Positions 55,173 through 64,000 of a stretch of 64,000 nt of DNA are shown one piece after another. The stretch is taken from NCBI RefSeq assembly GCF_963082655.1, contig NC_081554.1, positions 60,393,933 to 60,457,932 on the forward strand, read 5' to 3'. The translations under genes were made by a program, and so were the position numbers. The DNA is from Stomoxys calcitrans (lineage: Eukaryota > Arthropoda > Insecta > Diptera > Muscidae). Positions within the stretch are counted from its first letter, which is position 1; each line of letters opens with the position of its first letter. Under the pieces are notes generated by a model. That model saw only the letters and a list, made by a program, of their open reading frames with translations, had not been told where the DNA came from and did not search any database.

Positions 55173-55855
55173 TAATTAATTAAAATTAGCTTAACAAGTA
55201 AAACTTCATCGAGATTTGCTATACATTGAAAATTTCTCTTTCCAACTAAGCTTGGCCGTCATCCATTATATATAGCCAAGAGATCCTAAAATTTTCCATT
55301 TTATTTGTATTGGGTATCACTTTTCTCTAAGTGTATGTCTGCCAATGAAAGCTAACATTTATTGATATGGTGGAAAAAAAACTCACAGATTTGTTTAGTT
55401 CTGCGAAACGCTGACACCTTAAACTCATGCAGCAATTGTATATACATGTTGTAAGAGGCAACCATTAAAAAACAAAAAAAAAAAAACTATGCCAAAAATC
55501 CAAGGAGGTGGTATGGCTTGCCATTGGCATTTGTAAGGTTTTGCTTACATATCCTAATCGACTAAATTTGAAAGTTGTTGACGTGTTGTCTGTCTATGTT
55601 TGCTACCGTGCCACTTGGTTTCTCTATGTGGTTTCTAAATATTTGGGTGAATGGATAACCAACCACAAAAACAAAGCACTCTATTTGTATGGAACAAGAC
55701 AAAACAAAAATAGCGCCAAAAATATGACTGCATTGCACAATGGGTTTGATTTGGTTTGTGCTACCTTTCACCTACTGCTACCATATGGAAAAGAAACGAA
55801 AGTTTCAGGCAGTTGGTTCAACTATTCTGAAACATCGACATTTTTATGTTAATTT
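55173..55855. other. AT-rich non-coding sequence
   Basis: A 114-codon plus-strand frame (55508-55852) has no recognisable motif and is opposed by a 69-codon frame on the other strand; I do not call a gene. Confidence 0.45.
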
Positions 55856-56800
55856 TTTCATGATCACAATCTACTCTGCAATACCTTTCGATTGAGTCTT
55901 ATATGGCCACAATCGGGAAGCATGCCCTCTCGGATGGGTTTGAGGGTAGGGCATTCCCCTCTTCATTTCCTGGATGATTTACAAACTATTTTTATAACAA
56001 TTTTCACACTTAAATGTAGCCTATATTTTTTAATTTATTTCATTTTTATTTTTAATGTTTTTAATAATTATTTTATTTTCCACTTTTATTTTTTTTACAA
56101 TAGCTTTACCCATACCCAACTTTGGAAAAAAGGGTATGTGGTAGCAACAACTCTATTCAGATCCAGAAAATTTAGATAACCTATCCAATATTTTAGAGAA
56201 ATTTTGTTTCAATTCTTTTTTTTGTGAAATAAATTTACTTATTTTCAAAGAACTTTAGGTTTTTCTCGAAAGACATTTTATAAGTTAATTTTTGCATGAT
56301 CACAATCTACTCTGCAATACCTTTCGTTTGAGTCTTATATCGTCACAATCGGGAAGCATGCCCTCTCGGATGGGTTTAAGGGTAGGGCGTTCCCCTTTTC
56401 ATTTCTTGGTTGATTTCCAAACTTTTTTTATAACAACTTTCACACTTATATGTAGCCCATAAATGTACCCTTACCCAACTTTGGACAAAGGGGTATGTGG
56501 TAGCATCACCTCTACTCAGATCTAGAAAATTTAGATAACCTATTCAATATTTAAGCGAAATTTTGTTTTAATTCTTTTTTTCTTTGTGAAATAAATTTAC
56601 TTATTTTCAAAGAACTTTAGGTTTTTCTCGAAAAACATTTTATATGTTAATTTTTGCATGATCACAATACCTTTTCGTTTGAGTCTTATATCGCAATAAT
56701 CGGGATGCATGCCCGCTCGGATGGTTTTAAACGTAGGGCGTTCCCCTCTTCATTTCCTGGTTGGTTTCCAAACTTGTTTTTATAACAAATTTCCCACTTA
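55856..56800 (+). repeat. Large tandem repeat, three units
   Basis: Units start at about 55856, 56288 and 56650 (spacings 432 and 362) and share CATGATCACAAT, CAATACCTTTCG, TTGAGTCTTATAT, GGGAAGCATGCCCTCTCGGA, GGGTAGGGC.TTCCCCT and CACTTA.ATGTAGCC. A more distant fragment lies at 57897-58060. Non-coding. Confidence 0.85.
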
Positions 56801-56804
56801 AATG

Positions 56805-57140
56805 TAGTCCAAAAATTGCGTCTTCCAGGGGCTCAAGAGGTCAAATCGGGAGATCGGTTTATATGGGAGCTACATCCAAATCTGAATCGATATGGCCCAA
56901 TTGTAATCCCCAACGACCTATATCAATATTAAGTATCTGTGCAACATGCAAGCGGCTAGCTGTACGCGTTCGACCGCTATCGTGATTTCGACAGACGGAC
57001 GGACATGGCTAGATCGACTCAGGATATCGAGACAATCAAGAATATATATACATTAAGGGGTTCTAGATCAATATTTCGAGATGTTACAAGCAGAATGACT
57101 ACATTAGTATACCCCCATCCTATCGTGGTGGGTATAACAA
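56805..57140 (+). repeat. TATACCCTCC-family repeat, 3' part
   Basis: One internal unit (GGGGCTCAAGAGGTCAAATC, GATCGGTTTATATGGGAGCT) and the conserved 3' end: ACGGACGGACATGGCTAGAT (56995-57014), CAAGAATATATATACATTAA, GTATACCCCCATCCTATCGT and GGTGGGTATAA (to 57137). Confidence 0.8.
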
Positions 57141-57224
57141 TCTACTCTCTAATAATGGGGTTTACAACAGGCACGCTACAAAGGTAGACCGATAGGGACC
57201 ACAAACGACGCCACATTGTTTACC

Positions 57225-57896
57225 TTTTCTTTTTTTTTTGACATTTATCTTCAGTTAAGTTTGCCATTTCATGATTAAAAGAGATATACAAGCCAACAAC
57301 GAGTCGAAATTATTTAAATTTACTACCGAAATCCGGAATCACTGGCCTCAAAGTTAAAAATCATTTTCAACGATGAGCCTCATTTCTGGCTGAATGGCTT
57401 CGTCAATAAGCTAAATATGCGTTATTGGTCAAGCAGCAATCCACACGTCCTCCATGAATCATCATTGCATCCCCAAAAAATTATGGTTTGGTGCAGTTTA
57501 TGGGCCGGCGGCATCATTGGGCCGTACGTCTTACATGATGATCAAGACCGGCACGTCGTGCGATTTGACCCCGTTAGAATATTTTCTGTGGGGCTACGTC
57601 AAGGCTATGGTCTATGCCCGCAAGCCAGCGACGATTGATGAACTTCGTACGAATATCGAGCGCGAAATTTCAGCAGTACGAGTATCGGTCGATTTATGCT
57701 TGAAAACCATCGAAAATTGATTTCAGCGTCTGGATTTCTGCAGACGTGCCGGTGGTGGCCATGCAAAAGAAATCGATTTCCATACATATTGGCATCGAAC
57801 ACACTTTCACAGAAATAAAGAATTTCATTGATATTCATAACCGTTTTTGTTCTATTTAAAATAACTTTTGTAGCTCTCTTATTAAAAAACCCTTTA
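57225..57896 (+). pseudogene. Dead Tc1/mariner-type transposase (second fold-back-related lineage)
   Basis: Frames read QQRVEII near 57300 (N-terminus), FNDEPHFWLNGFVNKLNMRY (57368-57428, first catalytic Asp), HPQKIMVWCSLWAGGIIGPY (57466-57525), then after a deletion with frameshift CDLTPLEYFLWGYVKAMVYA (57560-57619, third catalytic block) and TIDELRTNIEREISAVRVSV (57634-57693). The second catalytic aspartate segment is deleted. The right end TTAAAAAACCCTTTA (57882-57896) looks like a terminal repeat. It is related to, but distinct from, the elements at 33329 and 51885. Confidence 0.8.
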
Positions 57897-58914
57897 CCTT
57901 TCGTTTGAGTCATATATCGGCATAATCGGGATGTATGCAAGTTTTGGGGATTTGAGGGTTGGGTCTTCCTATTGTCATTTTCAAAACCCCAAGCTTGATT
58001 TTATAGAAACATTCACATTGAAATGTAGATATAGAAAATTTGGGCATTTTTTTGGTGTGTTAAATGTTTGCGCTTTGTCATTTATTCCTTAAATCACAAT
58101 AACCCATAGTGCATCATGCACAATGCTTTTTCTTGTTGGTAGACAACAAAGTTACAAAATCGTCAAAACAAACAAGGATGACTTTCGATTAGAGTTTGCA
58201 TACAGAAAATTTATAGGAAAATCCAGGGACTTTCGTTTTTATTGGGTTTTAACAACTGGTACTCTAAAGGACTGCGTAGGACTGGTAAACCAAAGGACTG
58301 GCGTTAAAAGATTTCCTGAGGGAAAGTCGTCGGTTAGCAAAGCCATAAGCAGAGATGGCCTATATGTCGGTTTTTTTTTGGTTTTCGACTGTCAAAAAGT
58401 TGTAAACGTCGAAAACGTCTTATACTTGTATAAAACATATAAAAAGTAGTAAACGTCATAGACCTCGAAATTTTTATGCGTCTTGTTTAGTTTCGACAAC
58501 ATATCATTGTTTTAGATTTGTTGTTGTTGCTATATATAATTTTCAAAATTTTAAATTTGGTAAAAATGTTATTTAAAATCTTTTTATAATCAGCATACTG
58601 CCTTCCAGAGCAGGTTGACCACGTTAGGATGTTTAAAAATGCCGCCAGTATTTAATAGTGAGGAAGAATAACGTAAAAAATGGTTGTTGATGTTCTCGTC
58701 AGTCAGGTGTTTTCTGTTATAGGAAGTTGGAGTTTCCGACGGACCATGTCTGGCAATAAGTTTTCAAAGGTTCCGCCCAGGATTCACTGAATGAGGTTAA
58801 GCCAAGCGATTAGCCGACATACAATTTTTTTGACAGTATTTAGCATTGAGGTTGTCAAATTGTTCTCTTTTTACATTCGTTCTTTGTTTACGTTTTCTCG
58901 TATTTGATGACATT
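57897..58914. other. Non-coding sequence with a fragment of the 55.9-kb tandem repeat
   Basis: 57897-58060 resembles the tandem unit (CCTTTCGTTTGAGTCATATA, ATAATCGGGATGTATGC). The remainder shows no gene. A 108-codon frame at 58123-58449 is not recognisable. Confidence 0.45.
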
Positions 58915-59345
58915 TTCAATCGGCAGATTTGACATCCTCAATGATGTTCATTGGGCCTATCCACTTTATGTTAATCCTGGGTTCCGTCGATCAAGGCAGA
59001 TCAGGAACTCTGTGCGATTAAGGTTGTATTGTGGCCAGGTATTTTTTTGATACATGACATATTTCAGCCTTATCCCACCTAGTCTCTGCTTGTCGAAGAT
59101 ACTTGAAGATTCCCTTTTTAATGAGTCCCAGAGGCATTGGGCCTAGCGCCCTTTGGAGAAGTTCCTCGGCTTTTTCATTCCCGAGAAATAATGTAGCTAG
59201 ACGACTTAACTTAGCAATTTCTTTTTTCACTCTCCTACAAGCTTTGATTTGACTCAATACCAGGGGAGACGCTTGACTGTCGACGAAAATGCTCATAGAG
59301 TTGGTCGTGGAATGCCGCTAAAGTGTGATACACGTTTCCTTTATG
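58915..59345 (-). pseudogene. I-like LINE, RNase H and following region
   Basis: The minus-strand frame MSIFVDSQASPLVLSQIK (59296-59243) is the part of RNase H around the DSQA catalytic aspartate, continuing CRRVKKEIAKLSRL, then LGPMPLGLIKKGIFKYLRQA (59150-59090), RWDKAEICHVSKKYLATIQP. This pattern (DSQA, CRR, then LGLIK and a W-x-x-x-x-x-C-x-x-xK box) is common downstream of RT in I/LOA-type elements. Single short frame; the WVPGH motif is missing, so RNase H is incomplete. Confidence 0.6.
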
Positions 59346-59468
59346 ACCAACAGCTTCACAGAAGTTGATATGCAATTTTATTCTGAGAAAAAACTCAAAC
59401 CGTCTTCACAACTCATCTTCCAGCTGCTCAAGGAGTCTAGGTGTTTATGGGAAATATATCTCAACATG

Positions 59469-59700
59469 GAGGCCACCATGGCTTAGGTGTTAGCATGTCC
59501 GCATATGACGCCCAACTCCTGATTTCAAATCCCAGCGTGAACATCAGAAACAAATATTCATAGGTGGTTATCCCCTAGTACGTTTGCGAGGTATCTTGCC
59601 ATGGCGTTTGGACTCGGCAAAAAGGAGGCCCCTTATCATTGAACTTAAAGCTTTAATCGGACTGCACTCATTAATCTGTTCCTTTATAGAATGCCCATTC
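59469..59700 (+). mobile_element. tRNA-headed SINE (family 1), decayed
   Basis: Head GGAGGCCACCATGGCTTAGG with a damaged A box, B box degraded to TTTCAAATCCC (about 59523), shortened body (CGTTTGGACTCGGC, GAGGCCCCTTATCATTGAAC, CGGACTGCACTCATTAAT). The most decayed SINE copy here. Confidence 0.75.
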
Positions 59701-59770
59701 CATTCCATTTGACCATTTACAAGAAGTATTTGTGCAAAATGTCAAATAGCCTACCCGTAAATTCTTGAAT

Positions 59771-61180
59771 TTATGGGTAGGCAGGCATGATTTGATGGCG
59801 TATTCGGTGTTTGTGTACCGTGTATAATTTGAAGTTTCGTATACAGTGTCGGATAACGATCTTCAAACGAATAATATAAAATTCTTGGCGAATCGCTCGG
59901 AGGATAGTCTGATGCTCGGCGTGCAGAAGGATCTTATATGTAAAGTCAACAAGAAGTTTGCAAAACCTGGATTGTTCAGGCAGTATTATCGAAAAGCGCT
60001 CATTATAACTCATATCCGAGTTTGCCAAGCGACCGTCCAATCGAAGCAGTTTATTTTCATCCAAGAAAGGGTTTAAATTCAAAAGCCTGCTTTTGAAACT
60101 TATGTTCTGGCCAGATTCAAGTGCTTCGGATTCAGGTGTAAAATGAGAAGTTTGCGCCAATTGTATTAGTCTGTGTTTGACAGCCAGAATTTCCTGAGAA
60201 TTCACAAACGGGGTTTGGAATTCTGGGCTAGTTTTCTTTTGGCAATTTCGAATAAATCCAAACATGAAACAAATGACCCGTAACCCACGATCGAATGAGG
60301 AGAATCTTTCTAAAATATCTTCCAATATAATTTGAGTCTGGAAACTTTTCACTTTTCTCTCTCAAGATGGTTCCTTTCAAGGGATCTGTTTTGGCCAGAA
60401 TTCGGGGGGTTTCACTAGCCATTACGGTCCCTGCCACCAGAGAGTACTTAAATTCAATTCCGAGGCAGTGCATCCACGTGTACCGACGTTCGCAGGATTC
60501 TTGTTAGTTGGAAGGTGCCTCCATTTGGTATTACCAACATTATCTGGAATTTCTGATACGAATGTCTTCCAGTGAAATGGCGGCTTTTCTAACCAGTATA
60601 AGGTTATTGTCGAGTCCGACCACAAAAAAATTTCAGAAGCAGAAGCAGATTTTAGCAGTTTTGCCAGTAAAACTGCACCGCATAATTCCAGCCTGGGAAG
60701 GCTAACAGTTTTCAACGGTGCTACCTTACTCTTGGACACTAGTAGAAATGGAGAAAACATATGTTTTCAAGAGAAGTCGAGAGAATGTATACACAGGCAC
60801 AATAGGCTTTCTCCTAAGCATCACAAAATCCACCTCCGAAGCATTACAAAATCCATGAATTTGGATATTGTGCTCTGGGGAATATTGAATCCATCTAGGA
60901 ATCCCGATACTTTCTATTTCAGGGAAATTCGCTATAAACCTGTTCCACTTCTCGAGAGAATATGGTTTAACATCCTCGTCCCAATCCGTTTCGTCCATCC
61001 AGAGTTCCTGCATCAACATTTTTGCCAAAAAAAATAATCGGTGCCAGCCAAATCTTTCGTTTTGTGATTGGTGTAGTCGGAATAGCAATATTCGCAACTT
61101 TGTAGTAAAAATGATTCATCATAGCATTCCTTCTTACTGAAACGAAGACCGCTTCACTGAAACCTATCCGGCTAGAAGGA
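59771..61180 (-). pseudogene. BEL/Pao LTR retrotransposon pol fragment
   Basis: On the minus strand, ordered parts of a BEL/Pao polyprotein: region after RT ([20 protein letters not shown] near 61000, and [20 protein letters not shown] near 60880, where the RNase H starts), RNase H ([20 protein letters not shown] near 60700, [20 protein letters not shown] near 60630-60570, [20 protein letters not shown] near 60490-60430), then an integrase N-terminal part (NKLLRLDGRLANSDMSYNER near 60060-60000, HAEHQTILRAIRQEFYIIRL near 59915-59860). Frameshifts separate three frames. LTRs, gag, protease, RT core and integrase core are not seen. RNase H directly followed by this GGRLAN-type segment is diagnostic of the BEL/Pao group. 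Confidence 0.85.
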
Positions 61181-62470
61181 CCATGTTTGTGTACGTCCCA
61201 GTGTGGGAGAACTTAAAAAAAAAGAACAAAAACTCTGGTTTTGGGAATTTAATTTTTTTTTTACTTTATTTTAAGGTAAATGGATGGACATAATACTGAT
61301 GAATGATCCTAGTCGTGTCGTTGTCACCTACTGCTCTTAAGATGTAGTTCGTATCACATGCTGCAGATGATGTTGTGGAGGAAGTTTTGTTGTTGAAGAA
61401 CAGATGTCGTTTCAACAATTCGTTCTTGCGTTGGGATGACTTCAAAATATTTTTCAACGATAGTTCTAGGCCTATTACTACCGAGGATAGAAGTGTTTCG
61501 AGAGATGTTTCGTTCGAATATGGTATAACAGAAGTAACCCCCAGTTCTTTAATTTGTAATATGTTCGTGGGGAATAACCCAAGAAAAATAAATTAATTGC
61601 AGCGGTTTTCCATTGGAATTTATATCATTCAATTACTTCATTACGAAAACCCGCTCCGCCACCAAAGTACGAGTATCACATAAAATATATTTTCCTTTAA
61701 TGTTCATCTCAATTGAAACATTTTTTTGGTTTTCATCTTGCCAATATTCCACTAAACTAAATCAGCATAATGCATACTCTACTTCTTCTCAGCATATATC
61801 CAATGAGCGCATGGTGTTAATTTCCCGCAGTAATCGTTTCAGAGACGAATATATTGAAAAACAGCTTCATGGGGGTAAACACAAACAAGAATTTATCGCA
61901 GTCAAAATCTTTAAACATAAACAGTAGCCGAACACAATGCAATGCATGGTAGACCTTGTGTTTTGGCCGAAAATAATCCAAACAGACAAAAAACAACTGA
62001 ATAAAAAATTCTGTTTCACCAACAAAGTTGCATGTAGGAAACCGCAAAAACAAAGGCTAAAATTTGGTTAAAATCAACCACACTTTGTGAAACTTTTTGC
62101 CACACAGCCCAACTATGAGTAGTTCAGCAATTACAATCATACATTGTTGCAGAATGTGGAAGGCTCCATTCAAAGTAAATAATAACCATAAAGCACAAAA
62201 ACACAATAGGAAATAAAAATAAATGGGTAATTTTCAAAAGATCTTGCTATCATACATAATTTTTTTATTTTCGCCTTTTCAATTGTTTTTTAAACAAAAA
62301 TCATGCAAAAAAGCGAATACAAAAAAAAAATGAAATCATGAGGTATTGGAGAAAAACACAAAGCACCAAAAAGTTGTGTCTATTCGTCCACAATAGAGGT
62401 TGGAAGTCATTTAAAATTGGAATTGGGCAGTTTTAAACTAAAATCAATTTATATCTATTCATAACATTCA
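61181..62470. other. AT-rich non-coding sequence
   Basis: No gene recognised. Frames at 61375-61596 and 61613-61927 have no known motif. This may include remains of the LTR element's flank, but I see no repeat to support that. Confidence 0.4.
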
Positions 62471-62521
62471 GTACCCATAGAGGTTCTAGACAAGAACCTA
62501 TCCCATTCGCTTAGAGTTTTA
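62471..62521 (+). repeat. Left copy of a direct repeat flanking the mariner
   Basis: AGTACCCATAGAGGTTCTAG through CGCTTAGAGTTTTA; its partner lies at 63488-63545. Confidence 0.85.
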
Positions 62522-63474
62522 TTGGGTTGCTTAAAAAGTAATTGCGGATTTTTTTAAAAGAAAGTGAATGCATTTTTAATAAAACTTAGAATGAACATTA
62601 ATCAAATATATAATTGCCATTTTGTTCGATAACCATTTGCCATCTTCCTGGCAAATTTAGTATTCCACGCTCATAGAACTTCTGGCCTTTATCTGCAAAA
62701 AACTGAACCAAGTGCGATTTTATAGCCTCATCATTGCCGAAAGTTTTACCATTTAAGGAGTTCTGCAAAGATCGAAATAAATGGTAGTCTGATGGTGCAA
62801 GGTCAGGGCTATATGGTGGTTGCATCAAAAGTTCCCAGCCAAGCTCACTCAGTTTTTGGCGAGTGACCAAAGATGTGTGCGGTCTAGCGTTGTCCTGGTG
62901 GAATATGACACCTTTACGATTGACCAATTCTAGTCGTTTCTCCTTGATGGCTGTATTCAATTTGTCCAATTGTTGACAGTAAACATCCGAATTAATCGTT
63001 TGGTTCCTTGGAAGCAGCTCAAAATATACCACACCCTTCCAATCCCACCAAACAGACAGCATAACCTTCTTTTGGTGGATATCAGCCTTTGAAGTGGTTT
63101 GAGCTGGTTCACCATGCTTGGACCATGATCGTTTTCGACTAACGTTGTTGTAAACAATCCATTTTTCATCTCCAGTTATGATTCGTTTTAAAAACGGATC
63201 GAATTCATTGCGTTTAAGGTGCATATCACAAGCGTTGATTCGGTTTGTTAAATGAATTTCTTTCAATACATGTGGTACCCATATTAAAATTGACGCCAAA
63301 CAAACAAATGTAAACAAAATTTCGCGCACTTTTTTTCTAAAGCAAGCTAAAAGTAACAGCTGATAACTGACAGAAGAAAGAATGCAATTACAGAGTCACA
63401 AGCCGTTGAAAAAATTTGTCAACGCCGACTATATTACTACTATATTTCCGACAATTACTTTTTGGGCAACCCAA
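62522..63474 (-). mobile_element. Internally deleted mariner
   Basis: 953 bases with inverted ends TTGGGTTGC(CC/TT)AAAAAGTAA and TA on each side (62520-62521, 63475-63476). A complete mariner is about 1.3 kb; roughly 330 bases of the 5' coding half are gone. It is the parent type of the MITEs at 24764 and 54937. Confidence 0.9.
62598..63329 (-). CDS. Mariner transposase, N-terminally deleted
   Basis: The 243-aa frame reads, after a short N-terminal piece (REILFTFVC), a junction, then WVPHVLKEIHLTNRINACDM (residues 17-36). It keeps all three catalytic aspartates: ITGDEKW (51-57), FHQDNARPHTS (143-153) and PDLAPSDYHLF (175-185), with 34 residues between the second and third, the D,D34D signature of mariner. 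It catalyses excision and TA-targeted insertion in intact elements. The two helix-turn-helix domains that bind the element ends are missing through deletion, and the first codon is GTG, with no in-frame ATG upstream, so no functional enzyme is expected. The catalytic part is otherwise free of stops. Confidence 0.9.
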   Translation of the reverse strand: MREILFTFVCLASILIWVPHVLKEIHLTNRINACDMHLKRNEFDPFLKRIITGDEKWIVYNNVSRKRSWSKHGEPAQTTSKADIHQKKVMLSVWWDWKGVVYFELLPRNQTINSDVYCQQLDKLNTAIKEKRLELVNRKGVIFHQDNARPHTSLVTRQKLSELGWELLMQPPYSPDLAPSDYHLFRSLQNSLNGKTFGNDEAIKSHLVQFFADKGQKFYERGILNLPGRWQMVIEQNGNYIFD

Positions 63475-63487
63475 TATATCTCTTCAA

Positions 63488-63545
63488 AGTAATCAGTACC
63501 CAAGAGGTTCTAGACAAGAACCTATCCAACCGCTTAGAGTTTTAA
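63488..63545 (+). repeat. Right copy of a direct repeat flanking the mariner
   Basis: CAGTACCCAAGAGGTTCTAG through CCGCTTAGAGTTTTA, about 90 percent identical by eye to 62471-62521. Confidence 0.85.
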
Positions 63546-64000
63546 AATCCTGCTAGAAAATGTTTAATGGAATGAAGATGTAAAGTGATGATGTGACAAC
63601 ATACTAACGACATGCTTATTCCGAATATATCGTCGACTAAGTCTTCGTAAGCCATTACCTGCAAAGAAATAAGTTATTACAACTAAACGAACTTTTCGGC
63701 AAATACACCTTCTTTTATGACAAACTTTGGAGCTTTGTTTACGATAGTATTGCAAGATTTTGGGACGAGCAAAAAGAGCAAAATATTATGTGCTACAATA
63801 ATTCTTGTTGCCTCTTGTTGCAACTCTGTCTGCCAGCATTGGGAGGTTCGCGATCGTACGCGGATGCAGACTTGGAAACTGACAATTTTTGAAATTCTAT
63901 TTTAGGTGAAAAAAATGCTCGTATTACAATACCACTGGCTGGAGGTAACAAACATTTCTACAGCGCATATTTTGCCCCATAACTAAATATCAATCCTTTG
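63546..64000. other. Non-coding sequence
   Basis: Frames on both strands (63564-63755 minus, 63717-63905 plus) overlap and lack known motifs. No gene called. Confidence 0.4.

Noticed and set aside
55508..55852. 114-codon plus-strand ORF
   Set aside because: Opposed by another frame on the other strand and without recognisable domains.
58123..58449. 108-codon plus-strand ORF
   Set aside because: No recognisable domain and no repeat or homology support; left uncalled.
62598..63329. Host SETMAR-like gene
   Set aside because: The ORF lies between mariner inverted ends with TA flanks and has no SET domain; it is a transposon remnant.

Overview
The window looks like a transposon-dense, AT-rich intergenic or intronic stretch from a fly, most likely a calyptrate (house, stable, horn or blow fly type) dipteran. 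That placement is inferred from the kinds of repeats present: several mariner/Tc1 lineages, I/LOA-like and Jockey/CR1-like LINEs, a BEL/Pao fragment, a tRNA-headed SINE, and the abundant repeat whose ends read TATACCCTCCACCAT / ATGGTGGAGGGTATA. No bacterial operons, CRISPR arrays, rRNA genes or convincing functional tRNA genes were seen.

Only one stretch looks like a host protein-coding gene: a minus-strand exon at 38501-39583 (360 aa, possibly extended to 39715). It is serine/proline-rich and acidic, ends in an in-frame stop, and probably is the last exon of a larger gene whose other exons would lie above 39.7 kb. I could not name it. Two other long ORFs belong to mobile elements: a 523-aa reverse transcriptase on the minus strand (45992-47563, in a LINE with a 25-nt A tail) and a 243-aa mariner transposase fragment on the minus strand (62598-63329) that has lost its DNA-binding half.

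Layout. 0.5-3.5 kb: repeat fragments, a LOA-like LINE tail and an I-type RT relic. 3.5-5.4 kb: AT-rich with small tandem duplications. 5.4-7.55 kb: an unclassified DNA element with 14-bp terminal inverted repeats and a nested TATACCCTCC repeat; a truncated second copy lies at 40.8-41.7 kb. 9-10.5 kb: tandemly duplicated LINE remnant with a SINE inside. 11.2-12.2 kb: TATACCCTCC repeat. 13.3-16.8 kb: three LINE fragments. 18.4-24 kb: several repeat families and tandem arrays. 24.2-27.7 kb: LINE relics, a mariner MITE, a dead mariner, a SINE and another decayed transposase. 29.3-36.9 kb: transposase relic, SINEs, a LINE nested in a repeat with a clear target-site duplication, a 607-bp fold-back Tc1-like element and a badly mutated LINE. 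38.5-39.7 kb: host exon. 41.7-51.2 kb: LINEs, an inverted/tandem repeat block, a second SINE family and a hAT-like insertion. 51.5-58 kb: repeat with the second fold-back element inserted, tandem duplications, a second MITE, a dead Tc1-like element. 58.9-61.2 kb: RNase H LINE tail, SINE, BEL/Pao pol fragment. 62.5-63.5 kb: the mariner.

The elements form relationships visible inside the window: MITEs match the ends of the deleted mariner; one SINE shares its 3' end with a LINE family also present here; two fold-back elements are same-length copies. Nearly every element is broken by stops, frameshifts or deletions; the least damaged are the 45.8-47.6 kb LINE, the two fold-back elements, and the mariner.
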